A stretch of 64,000 nt of DNA, taken from positions 2,480,001-2,544,000 of the forward strand of contig QYRS01000002.1 of NCBI GenBank assembly GCA_006503535.1, given 5' to 3'. This DNA comes from Arthrinium phaeospermum. Taxonomy: Eukaryota > Ascomycota > Sordariomycetes > Amphisphaeriales > Apiosporaceae. Positions within the stretch are counted from its first letter, which is position 1; each line of letters opens with the position of its first letter. The translations under genes were made by a program, and so were the position numbers. Below the pieces are notes generated by a model, which was not told where the DNA came from, made no database searches, and saw only the letters and a list, made by a program, of their open reading frames with translations. This document shows, piece by piece, positions 36,952-48,379 of the stretch.

Positions 36952-37952
36952 ATGGCAGACAACGAGGCCACCCGCCACATCGCGAGCACTGCTGGCATTC
37001 CGGCCGACAGCGAAGAGCACGCCACGATCGACAGCATCATCTTGTCTTGCGTCAAGGCATTCGACAACGATTACGTCGCCCTACGAGCTCGCGAGAAGAA
37101 TCATATCATGAAGAGTGTTTTCAAAGTAGGATGGAACAGCGACAGAAAGCCCATCGTGCCGAGAGACTTTACCCCCAAGAACCTCGGCATCACCCAGGTC
37201 GGAACCTGGAAACATGTAGGTTGATACCTCTTGTGTGCTCTTTTGGAGATACGAACGTGGCCAATGACTAACTACAACATAACACAGGACCTTCCCGTTG
37301 GATTACAGGCCCCGACAAACGTGAAAGGCCTGATCGACCGACCTCGCCAAGCCCGAACCCTGGCCAAGCCACAAAAGCCGAACAAGCCTCAGAAAGACCG
37401 GGCCCGAATGAAGGGCGCACCCGCCTGTGTCCGTCCCCGAGCGGTATGATCTCAGTAGCCCGGGAGGCGAGTAGTAGCATGCTAACATTTTTGGCGTTTC
37501 AGGACGAAGTCGTGGACATCGTCCACTACGACTGGGTGGACATCAGTGGCAAGTTTGCCTCCAGCGGCTATATCGAGTGGGATCAGCCTGGAAAGTTCAC
37601 CCCCGAGCTCAGATTAATCGCCCACGAGACCGCCGATGACGCAATGGCCGAATACATCGTCAAGTGGAACACAACCCTCGCCGTCTATCTGATTAGACGT
37701 GAAATATACAACATGTGGTAAGCCAGTAGGACTGCTATTCCTCCGATCAAGTCTAACCGCCAATCATTGGCCACTAGCCACCATAGCCCCTATCGACCCG
37801 CCGACGAAAACTTCACCGACTATGAAATGGCCGACTTCATTAAATACCGATCAATCGAGAGCGTTTTTAGAATTCAGACCGCTATTGGCATCGCCGTCGT
37901 GGAGGCAGCGGCTGCTAGAGGTGTCTTGTTTCCCGATATGCCGCTGTTGTAA
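36952..37952 (+). CDS. hypothetical protein, four exons
   Basis: Exons 36952-37215, 37288-37443, 37503-37717 and 37778-37952 give 269 residues. All introns are 59-72 bp with GT...AG ends, and all phases agree, so this is a real gene. An upstream in-frame ATG at 36856 would add 32 residues. I recognise no domain. The protein is soluble in character. Residues 1-90 are helical and charged, a basic Lys/Pro-rich segment (KPQKPNKPQKDRARMK) follows, and the second half has VHYDWVDISGKFASSGYIEWDQPGKF and a helical end with MADFIKYRSIESVFRIQ. It has no signal peptide and no nucleotide-binding motif. It sits between the BTB gene and the polyketide synthase; involvement in that pathway is possible but unsupported. 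Confidence 0.65.
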
Positions 37953-38499
37953 TCTGTTTTCTCGAGACATCTGACATCATCACATACCTAGTTTATACAG
38001 GCATGAAGAAGTTTTCACCTTTAGACAGTTAGTTGCAACTTGGTACCAACATTTTCCGGGGGTTAGGGAGGGGGCATCGAGTGGTAGACGGTTCTTTTAC
38101 GAAAGAAACGCCCGACATGAATATGATAAGTTCACGCGATGAACCTTTAAAGCATACAGTTGCTTCGATATGAACAGAATCAGCAACAGCCGTGATCGCC
38201 TTCCCATATGGAGGGCTTACAAAGTTGAAAATGGATTTGTTAGGGCCAGCCAGTGGTCCAGCCAGTGGCTCAGCCAATGGCCCAGCCAGTGGCCGAGCCA
38301 GTGGCCAATCCATGGATCGCTCTAGATATAAAGAATTTGCGTGGCTCCAATACGCGCTTTGGGAGACCACCAGCGAGACGACCTTGCCGAATCAATAACA
38401 TCAAGCTCTGCAGGCACCCAACCGGCTGGATTTTCCGCAAGTACATGGTCAACCACTGTGTCGACTTTGAGACTGTGAGTATTGATTATCTGTGTATAG
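37953..38499. other. intergenic or degenerate sequence with a minisatellite
   Basis: Short frames on both strands, the most distinct feature being the 12-bp repeat at 38244-38307. A small exon-like segment near 38409-38435, bounded by CTGCAG and GTACAT, could lead into the candidate exon at 38500, but no convincing start was found. Confidence 0.4.
38244..38307 (+). repeat. 12-bp minisatellite, about five units
   Basis: Imperfect tandem units of the form GGCCAGCCAGTG. If read in one plus frame they give repeating G-P-A-S motifs, but no gene start or splice chain supports translation. Confidence 0.75.
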
Positions 38500-38874
38500 G
38501 AAGACGGCAAATACCGCCTGACTTCTGGCTCTGCCCACGAAGGAGAGACCGATAATCGTCGTCCTTGGCTGCCTGTTAAGGGTGAGAGCGGCAAGTGTTG
38601 GACGATGAAGGTCATATCAGATGTTACTGACGACATGATCCTAAACTCCAAGAAAAAGTTGGCCGTATACCCGAAGGACACCGCCAAATACTTCGATATG
38701 GAGAAAGACCAGCGGCCTATCTCAGCCAAGAAGGTTGCCGTCGGTCTGGTCTGGGTCGAAAAATCACATGTCGGCCGTGACGGAATGGGCAAAGCCTTGC
38801 ATGTGCACCCGATAGAGACGTCAACATTCAGCTCCAGGGGCCCCGTGATGTGTCTATCGATAGGTAGAAGCTAG
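38500..38874 (+). pseudogene. candidate exon or gene remnant
   Basis: An acceptor (TGTGTATAG) at 38499 opens a 124-codon frame with ordinary protein-like composition: charged, with MKVISDVTDDMILNSKKKLA and VAVGLVWVEKSHVGRDG. The frame is closed immediately upstream by a stop at 38497, so it must be a spliced exon or start at the ATG at 38605. I could not build a confident upstream exon set. It may be the last exon of a small gene or a decayed one. No family was recognised; the opposite strand has a weaker competing frame. Confidence 0.35.
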
Positions 38875-39403
38875 GCTAGTAGATTCTTAAGAAAGACACT
38901 ATACTAGCAGGCAACTTATTGTTTGGTATAGCCAAGCGTCAGCCTATCGTTGTGGGTGACATGGACTCTCGCAAGTTGCTCGCCATACCAATTCGTCCAT
39001 CCCTAAAGCGCCCACGATGATTTTATCAACTTCATGAAGGATGGTTCCAAATTATCGCGTCAAATGACGAAACCCTCGCCAATACTGCGCATATTCCTAC
39101 CTATCTTGGGTGGCTTCAGGGATAGCAACACGCGCGACGAAGTTCACGGACATGATCGAAGCCAGCGAAGCTGCTGGTAGTTGGAACCTTTTCAAGGATG
39201 GTCCATCTCATCCATCGAAGATGACTTGAAAGCTGAAGCGTTTTCACGACCTTAACTGAAACCAAGTCAAAGAGTGTATTGAATTCCCTTAATTTATCGC
39301 TATTATATACAATTACAAGCAGAAACCAATTCAGTAATAGAAAAACACCGCGCAATCAATCAGTCAAAAGTATCGGGCCCCAGTGGTGTGTTCAACCTTA
39401 CAC
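38875..39403. other. intergenic region downstream of the polyketide synthase
   Basis: A 529-bp AT-richer gap that contains the 3' end of the minus-strand synthase transcript. No gene was recognised. Confidence 0.5.
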
Positions 39404-42400
39404 TCAATCCTCCTTGTTCAGCAAGGCGCTCTTCCGCGCCAAGTCCCCAGCCAACTGCCGCATCGGGATGTTGGCCATCAGGTCGAACACCGACACCTCG
39501 ACCGCCACCTCGCGCGCCACCCAGTTCCTGACCTCGACGGCGACCAGACTGTCGACACCGTAGGCGCTGAGCGGCCGGGCGGCGTCGATGTCGGTCTCGG
39601 GCATCATCATCAGCTTGGCCAGTCGCTGAACCATGGCCGCCGTAATCAGATCGATGGAGTCCTCATCGACACGTCCACAGCGCGAGAGCTCCTCGCGCAG
39701 CGAGATGGTCGCCGAACCGCCAGCCGAGGCGCCTGCCGCGAGATTGCGCAGGGCCGCGAACCGACCGTCCTCGATCCAGTACCAGGCGTCATCGTGCTCG
39801 TTGTAGGGGAGCCCACACATAACCTGGGCCGGGTGGGCGTCGGAGCCCTCGACGGCCGTCGACAAGAGGCCGTGCAAGTCCGAGTTGCGCATGACCTTGA
39901 GACCCATGGCCTTGACGTGGTCGACGTACTCATCGTGCTCGGCGACGAAACCGACACTGAGCAAGTAGCCGATATCGATGGTCATGGCACGCAGACCCTG
40001 GCTACGGCGGTAGCTTGCGAAGTAGTCCTGGAAGATGTTGCCAGCGCCGTAGTTGCCCTGTCCGCGATGACCCATGACTCCGGCCAACGAACTGAGCATC
40101 ACGAAGAAATCGAGATCGCGAGGGAGAAGCTCGTGAAGGTTCCAGGTCCCGTGGACCTTGGGGCCGACAGTGGTACGAACATGATCAGCCGTCATCTTGT
40201 CGAAAAGAGTGTCGTGCAAGACCATGGCACCTGTCACGCAGCCGCGAATAGGGGGAAGATGCTGGATCTGGTCAAGGACAGACTGAAGCGCGGCCTTGTC
40301 CCCAACATTGCAATCAAAGGCATACGTCTTGGTCTCGTACGTCTTCTCAAGGTCAGCGGCATAGGCTTTGTTATCCTCGCTGCTGGCTGCCGATCGAGAA
40401 AGAAGCACGATGTGCTTGGCGCCCTTCTCTGCCAACCAGCGAGCGATCTCGCGACAGATACCGCCCAGACCAGCAACCACGTAAGTAGCATCAGCCGTGA
40501 TTCCGACCTTGGGCATACGAGGCACGGCGAGGACCATGTCGGCGTCGTCGACGCTTATGACGACCTTACCCATATGCTTTCCAGTTTGCATGTAGCGGAA
40601 CGCCTTCTCAACTTCGGACATGGTGAATTTTTGTATCGGTTGGACGGGCTTGACCGCACCAGCATGGATCAACTTGGCTGTTTGTTGCCAGAGCTGTACT
40701 GCTCGTTTGGTCGGTTTGTCTTCAAATGATAAAAGATTGACGCCGATGTAGCTCTTGTTATCCAAGAAAGGCTTCATATCCAAGCCTGTGTTGGCGAAGA
40801 GGTCGGCTTTACCGATCTCCAGGAAGCGACCGAATTCGGCCAAGCAGTGCCACGAAAGACGCAGGGCCTCTCCGGCAAGAGAATTCAGCACGACATCAAC
40901 ACCTTCTCCACTTGTGGCGCGCATAACACCCTTATAAAAGCTGCTGATGTCTCTGCTGCTGAATATGTGGTCTTCGGGGATTCCATATTGGTCGATCAGG
41001 AGCTGCTTCTTCTCCTCGGGACCAACAGTGGCAAAGATCTCTGCTCCTATGCTCTGAGCGATCTGAATGGCCGCTTGGCCCACACCTCCAGCAGCTGCGT
41101 GAATGAGCACCTTCTCTTCCTTAGCCAGATGACCGGCCGTGACGAGAGCATAGTAAGCAGTGAGGAAGATGAGGGGCATGGAGGCAGCCTCTTCGAAGTC
41201 CATCCCCTCGGGGATGGCAATCGCGCCCTTGGCAGGAAAGCGCACGAAAGTAGCAAAAGCATCGCAGGAAGCCGTCATCACCTTGTCGCCAGGCTTTAGG
41301 TCCTTGACAGCGGATCCAACGCGGGTAACAACACCCGACACATCAACACCCAGTTTGTACTCTGCAAGGTTGCCCAGCGCGACGAGCACATCCTTGAAGT
41401 TGAGACCAACAGCCTTAACCTGGATCTCGATCCAATCCTCTGGCATAGGCTCGTAGTACAGCTCGTCCTCGATCCATCGGAAGGTGTCGAGCAAACCAGG
41501 GGTCTTGATGGTCAGCTTGAGAGGTCGGCCGCAACCGGTGAACGAGGTAGGCTCAGGGTCACCCTTGGCCTCGTACTTGCGGAGGGATGAGTCCACATTG
41601 GGCACCCGTTCAACACGCGGGACGTAGACGCAGCGGCCACGCGCAGCAAATTCGCCGTCAGGGGTTTCACCGCGGCTGTGCTCCAGCGCCACTCTGAGTA
41701 CGGCATCGGATGCCTGTTCCACATCGATGGAGCTTGCGGGCTCCAGATCGAGGGTGGCAAGAAGGACACCGGCGTCCTCGTTGCGGATGGCTCGGGAAAG
41801 ACCGACCATGAGGGACTTGAGGGGCTCGTTGGTATCCATGGCAGCTCCGCCCGTGATCCACAGAGTACCGGCTGATCCCAGTACGACGTCGCGCAGCTTG
41901 TCCCAGTTATCATCCGTAAGCTCAGCAAGCATTGGGGACTCCCACTCGGCCAGACAGATGCAGTATTTACCGCTCACGGCGTCTTTCGTGACCTGATTCC
42001 AGCTGATGGAGTCCACAGTCTTGTCCGCCTTCTTGATGGTCTCAGCGATAGCAGCCCCAAGCTTGTCAGACGCAGGAGTGTCGGCGCCAATGACCAGGAA
42101 CTGACTTGCAGTCTTGGAGGCTGTGTCGAGAGGCTTGGTGGATATGATCAGAGAAACGGGCTCCTTGGAGTTCTCACGGTCGCCACGAACATCCATATCG
42201 ACACCAGAGAATCCAGCCTTGACCAGGGCCGTGTGCCACTCCGGCACATCGAGCAAGGGACCGCCGAATCGACCGTCTGCCTCACCGAGCCACCAACCTG
42301 GCAGAGGTCCCATGATGAAACCACTGAAGATGCGCTTGATCGTCACCTCCGACAGAACGAGTCTGCCACCTGGCTTCAGCAACAACTTGCAGTGTTCCAG

Positions 42401-45400
42401 GGTCTCCTGGATGCTCTTTGTGGCGTGCAACACATTGGCGCATACAATGAGATCATAGCTTTCAGGGGCGAACCCCTGTTCTAAAGGCGAATTTTCCACA
42501 TTACATGTACCGAACTCCATGATTGATGAATCGGTGTTAAATCTCTCTGCAGCCTTGGCAAGGAAACCAGGGGAGATATCCGAGAAGAAATACTTGGCAG
42601 CTTTGGAGGACCCATCGGGGTTGCGGAGACGCTCAAGGACGTGGTAAGTGGTACCACCGGTTCCTGTTCTTGTAATTAGTTTATTTCTTTCCAATAATAA
42701 CCGGTCAATTTCAAGAGGGAACGCAGTTGTTCTCCGGAATAGGCGTTGTCTATCCCCCTCGAGGTCCTGTATTGGGGTGTGGGATAAACGCCGGGATAAG
42801 GATGGAATAAACACTGGATAAACTTACCAGCGCCGATTTCCAGAATCTTGACACCAGGAGACTTATCAGCAATGAGCCCGACATACTCCGCAACATTCGT
42901 ATTGAACGAAGTCCCGAACGCGCCCCTGTAGAAGGTATACAGCAGGTCCCCTTCCGTCATCACCTGAAGCGGCTCAACCTCGCGCATGAAGATCTTGGGC
43001 AGATTCTCTCCGATCCGGTCCACCATCTGCACGGTAATGTCGCCACTGGGCGAGTGCACGATGGCGTCGCGGCACCGCTCGAGCTCCGCCTGCACCTCGG
43101 CAGGGTCCTCGGCCAGCGGCGGGAAGTCCTTGATGGTGTCGTGCATCCACTCCACGTACGACTTCCAGAACCCATCTTGGGGGACAAAGTCCCTACCCTC
43201 GCCCTTGAACCAGTCGAGGCAGCGGTAGATGTGGTACAGGCAGACGTACTCCAGCTTGTCGAGCACGGTCTCGTCGTCTTTGCTCTTCAGCGTGCGGCTG
43301 TAGACAATCTCCTTGATCTGGTTGGGTTGCAGAAGATCGACGTCCTCGTGCCAGTTCTGGCCGAAGCAGGATGCCCGGGATTCCTGGGTGACTGCGGTGC
43401 TGTCACCTCCACCACCTATCGAGGCAAGGCCAACACCCTCCATGATAATGAGTGGTTCATCGTCGTTCTCGCATACATTGATCGCAGAAGTCCACGTCGT
43501 ATAACTGGTCTTCTTGGCGGTGCAGTGGCCTTGCAGCTTCGTGCTGGGGGTGGTTGGCAACTTGGATGAGATGAAGACGCGGTCGAAGAAGAAAGGTACC
43601 ACCGCTTCAGAGAGCGACTCTTCTTCACCGGTGATGCAGGGGAACAGGAGATGGAGTATCGAATCCAGAGTGGCCGGATGCACGACGAACGGGTACTCGA
43701 ACTGACAAGGCATGACGCTCTTGGTATCGGGAATGCTGATGATACCATAGCTCGATTCCGGTCCCGCGAACAGATCCGTCATATTTCGGAAGGTAGGGCC
43801 GTACACCATGCCGATAGTCTCGACTTGATCGTAGAGGAAGCTTCGGGCGGGCCTTTGGCACTTCTCCTTGGCGTCCAGGAGAGCCTGCTTCTTGGCCGCC
43901 GACTCCAGCTCCAGCTCCTTCTGCATGGCCGGGGAGAGGGACGACTTGTATGTCAGAGAGATCAGACCGCGGGCGTGCACAGTCCATTCCCTCGTCTCTT
44001 CGGACCAAGACGAGACGGAGAACTCGTTCAACGAGGACGAGGGCCCCGCCTTGGTGCCGGTGCGGCGGGGGTGGAGCTGAACCTGCACCTCAACACCCTT
44101 CTCCGTGTCGGGAACGCGGAGTGCGGTCGTGATCGCGACGTCGCGGAGCTCGTACCCGTAGATCTCCTCGTTGATGTCCGCGATCTCCTTGGCCGCCTCG
44201 ACGGCCATGATGACGATACCGACACCGGGGTAAATAATGTCGCCTTGAACCTTGTGCTCTCGGATCCACGGGTTTTCGTTGCAGCGGAGGAAGTTGCGCC
44301 ACGTCGGGTCAGGCACTCCTGGTATCCGGTATCCAAGAAGGTCGGTACGAGCCTTGGGGCGCTGTCGGTAGTCTCTGCTCAAGTAGGACTCATCCCAGAA
44401 GCTGCGGCTGGCACTGTGGTCCCAGCTATAGGGTGGTAGGTCCACCAACATCTTCACGTCCTCGGGCGCCTCGTTCACCAGGTTCAAGTCAATCTGGCAT
44501 CCCTTGGTCCAGAGCTCGCCGGCCGCCTGAAGAGCCGTGTCGACACCATTGACCTTTCGTCTCAGAACACTGGCGTACGCCAAGTCGACAAAGCGGTCCT
44601 CGGCCTTGAAAATGTCAAGTAGATAGCCCCTTAGGGCGGAGTGGGGTCCAAGCTCGACGAAGACGCTGGCGAAAGCGGTACGGTCATGGCTGCGGGTCTT
44701 GCCCTGCGTGTGGTGTAGCAGAGCCCGTGTGGCGGCGGTGAAGTTCACTGGCGAGACCAGGTTGTCAATCCAGTACGAAGGCTTCATGTCTTCCGCGGTG
44801 ATCAGTTTCCCGGTGACCGAAGAGAACATGGGCAATCCGGTCTCGGGGGCCTCGTGAGGAATGCCCGCCAAAGCCTTCTCATACTGGGTCCGTGCCGCCT
44901 CCATGTGGAAGGAGTGATAGGCAACGTCCATGGGTAGCTTGGTGCACAGTACTTCATCCTTCTTGAGCGCGTCATACAGTTCGTCTATGGCGGGCTTGTC
45001 GCCAGAGACTGTGCAAGATCTAGGGCTGTTCATGCAAGCGATGACTGCTCTGCCCTGTGTCAGGGCGCCGAGTCGCTGCTCCATGGTCTCGGCCGACGCG
45101 TTGATCGCGATCATGCCGCCGTTCTTGGAGACGGTTGAAGAAACTTGACCCCTAAGCCAAGCAATCTTGACGGCCGCCTCGTGGGAGATGAATCCGGCCG
45201 TATAAGCGGCGGCGATCTCGCCACTGGAATGTCCCACAACAGCGACGGGCTGAACACCCCATGATCGCAACAGCTGGACGAGAGCGACTTGCAGGGCGGT
45301 ACAGGCCGGCTGGCTATACTCGGTCAGGCGAAGTTTGCAGTCGGTTTCAGACCGGTTGAGCTCCTCGTCCAGATTCCAGGGGCAACCGAGAGATGCGAGC

Positions 45401-47456
45401 ACTTCCTGGGAGTATCTCATGCTTTCCCGGAATGCCTTGTACACAGAAAGTCCCTGCCCCATCGCCCACCACTGGGCGCCCTGTCCAGTAAAGGCAAAGG
45501 CAATCTTGGGTACGGCGGAGTTGGAGGATCGAACGACAGCAGGGACATTCTCCAGGGCCTTTCGGAGAGTCTCATTGCTGGATGCAATGGCGAAGCTCTT
45601 CCATGGAAGGACAGTACGCTTGGAGCTCAGAGTGTAAGCCAAGTTGTCGAGTAAATCTGCTGTGGACTTGGACTCGGGTTTGGCGGAAAGGTAAGATTGG
45701 AGGCTTTCGACTTGGCGAGCGACACCATCGGCGTCGTTCGAAGCAAGCGCAAAGACTCTAGATTTGGTGTCCTCTTTCGAAGTGCCATTGGTGCCGTTGG
45801 AGTGACCATTGGCTCCGTTGGTGACCAGTCTGGGAGTTGTGAAATGGCGTCCCCTCTGGCCTGTTCGCACCAAATATGAGGCGGCGTCCTCAAGAATGAC
45901 GTGGGCATTGGCACCTCCAAAGCCAAAAGAGTTGATACTGGCGCGGCGAGGACCTTGGTGAGGCCATGCCATGGTGTCAAGCGGGATCTTGACATTGTCT
46001 GGAAGGGAAATCTGCTCGTTTAACTTCTCAAACCAGAGATTTCGGGGGATTAAGCCTCGCTCAACAATGAGTGAAGCTTTGATGACTCCTGCAACTCCAG
46101 CAGCACCTTCGAGATGACCAATGTTGGTTTTGACTGAGCCAACATAGAGATCTGTGGTTCTATTCGCACCGATCGTGTTGAGAATAGCCTTTGCTTCAAG
46201 CGGATCGCCGGCTTGCGTTCCTGTGCCGTGGGCCTCCACATACGCCGTAGTCGAAGGATCGACACCCGCTTGCGCATATGCCGTCCGGATGAGCTCTTGC
46301 TGAGCCTCGCTGTTTGGTAACGAAATGCCAGGGGTCCAGCCGTCCTCATTCGCCGCCGTAGCAAGGACGACGGAGCGGATAGTGTCACCGTCTCGGAGAG
46401 CTGCCTTCAACGGCTTCAGGATCAGGACACCGATACCTTCGCCCCGTGCGAAGCCATCGGCGTTGGCGTCCCACATCTTGGACTTGCCCTCAGGGGAAAG
46501 AATCTTGGCGGCGCCAAGAAGAATGGACATGTCGGGACCAAACATCAGGTTGGCGCCAGCAATGACCGACATCTCGGCCTCTCCTGTCCGGATGCTTTGG
46601 CAGCCGAGATGGAAGGCTGTCAGGCTGGATGAACATGCTGTGTCAATGGTCATACTCGGCCCTTTCAGGTCGTAAAACCAGGACAGTCGGTTCGACGCCA
46701 GCGAAGCCGAGGTTCCGGTGGCGTGGTAGATAGATGGGCCCTCATTGTCGCGAGCTTGCAACGAGGGAAAATCGGCTGTGAAAGTGCCGATATAGCAGGA
46801 CGTTTTTGTTCCGGCAATATCCTGTAATCGCAAACCTGCATTCTCAAATCCTTCGTATGTTGTTTCCAGAAGCATTCGGTGCGTGGGGTCCTGTTTGAGT
46901 TGAGTTAGCGCTTTCCGTTCTTGCCAAGGTAGCTTCCAATTACGCCATTGGCCGAGCGTTTGATGAGTGCCATTATGACACCCCAGTAAATCTACTGGCA
47001 TAACCGCTCTTTGCTGCAATCGATATGATGACATTGCCAAGGTAATTGGTCATATTCATTTGAAACGTATTAACATTGAAAAGTTCAAGACATGTTACTC
47101 ACCATGGCCTTTGCCTCCTTGGGCGTCACCGAGAAAAAGGGGGCATCAAACACTTTGAAGTCTTGATTCAGAAAATGGGCGTGTCTTTGCTGGATGGACC
47201 CGAGCCGGTCACCGTTCGGGTGATAAAACCCATCTACATCATATCTCTCTTTGGGAATCTCGCCTCGGGCTGATCGGCCCTCGAGAAGCATATTCCAAAA
47301 CTTCTCCGGGTCAGAGCCATCGCCGGGCGCTCTGAGAGCAATACCAATGACGGCTATGGGCTCCGACTGAGGCAAGGCCTCGGCCTGGTCGTGTATTAAA
47401 GGCATGTTATGTTGTACAAATATCTGATAGGCCTGATGAAGAGTGAGAGAGGCCAA
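39404..47456 (-). CDS. highly reducing type I polyketide synthase (KS-AT-DH-cMT-ER-KR-ACP)
   Basis: Exons 47103-47456, 42828-46890 and 39404-42663 encode 2558 residues; the introns are 212 and 164 bp. Domains by motif: KS (about 31-455) with Cys204 in DTACSSS, His339 in EAHGTGT and His377 in NIGHLEG; AT (580-900) with GHSSG at Ser673; DH (965-1270) with His997 in [10 protein letters not shown] and Asp1194; C-methyltransferase with LEIGAGTGG at 1468; ER with the NADPH loop [10 protein letters not shown] near 1997; KR near 2200 with AGLGGICRE and a later NYGAGN; ACP with VDSL near 2510. It would load malonyl-CoA and extend, methylate and fully or variably reduce a chain. There is no thioesterase or reductase at the end, so release needs another enzyme. 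The KR glycine loop is slightly atypical (Cys for the last Gly). Met18 is an alternative start. The product cannot be predicted. Confidence 0.96.
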
Positions 47457-48379
47457 TAATGTGTCTAGAATGGGGTATCAAAGGGTAATAGGAGGTAGGA
47501 CTTTCATTCGAGATACAGGAACCGATCCCAAGGCTATGGCGAGAGAGAGCGCAGCTATATCATTAATACTGTCTACCTGAAAGCTGAGACGACATGCACG
47601 TGGCTGTCTAGCCAGTGAGTGACATCTGTCTTTAACCGCCGCTTGTTAGAGTATCGCGGTCCTTCATCAGCTTCCTTCACCCCAGCATCCTCGCCCGTAT
47701 TGTCGCCGTTACCTCATGACTCGCAGGGAGTTACTAAACTTGGGCTCCATACGCGATCATCTTGCTCTTTCGGATCCAGCGACTTGCAAGTGTAGATAGA
47801 GGTGGAAAGTCGGTCTGCGTGCGGCACACTATGGCGCGGCTGAAGCAGGGTGCAAGGCGGAAATTCCATCCGCACGTCGTGTGATCTTGGAGCTGAGTAC
47901 TATGGGTCTAGATGCCTCTGTAGAAGCCGACCAGTGCGGTCGTGAGTATCCAGCACGTTTTCTCTGCTGCGCGCAGTCTTGCGTGAAGATATTTTCGCGA
48001 TAACCGGATGGAAACAAACAACTGGGTAATGCTCTAGCCTGTGTGACCCCGGTTTCTGGGGATGGCTGGAGCCCTCCACAACAACCAAGGACCCTGTCGG
48101 CACTTGGGAACAGGAGCCCCATTTCGATACAGCAGTGGATCATATGGGGCTGGATGAGCGATATGTTACCTCGTGAAACCTGACCGGCTTATTGATGATC
48201 GTATGTTGAAGTATTGGGTACGCCTTCTACGGAACCTGAATAGCGTGAAGAGTATTCTAGGGGTTCGAATGGTTTGCCATACCATATGGCGCAGTGTTGG
48301 TATCCTGGCGATTACAGTTGTAGAACCCCATGAGAGAAGCAGTTTGTATAATCAATTGTGGATAGCGTCCTATCTCTAC
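47457..48379. promoter_or_regulatory. promoter region of the polyketide synthase
   Basis: A 923-bp gap between the synthase start and the 3' end of the upstream minus-strand oxidoreductase. The synthase promoter must lie here. I saw no clear TATA box or palindromic regulator site. Confidence 0.5.

Noticed and set aside
39383..40729. Plus-strand 448-codon frame
   Set aside because: It is antisense to the ER, KR and ACP part of the polyketide synthase, has low-complexity R/H/D composition and no motif.
43651..44439. Plus-strand 262-codon frame
   Set aside because: Antisense to the DH domain of the synthase.
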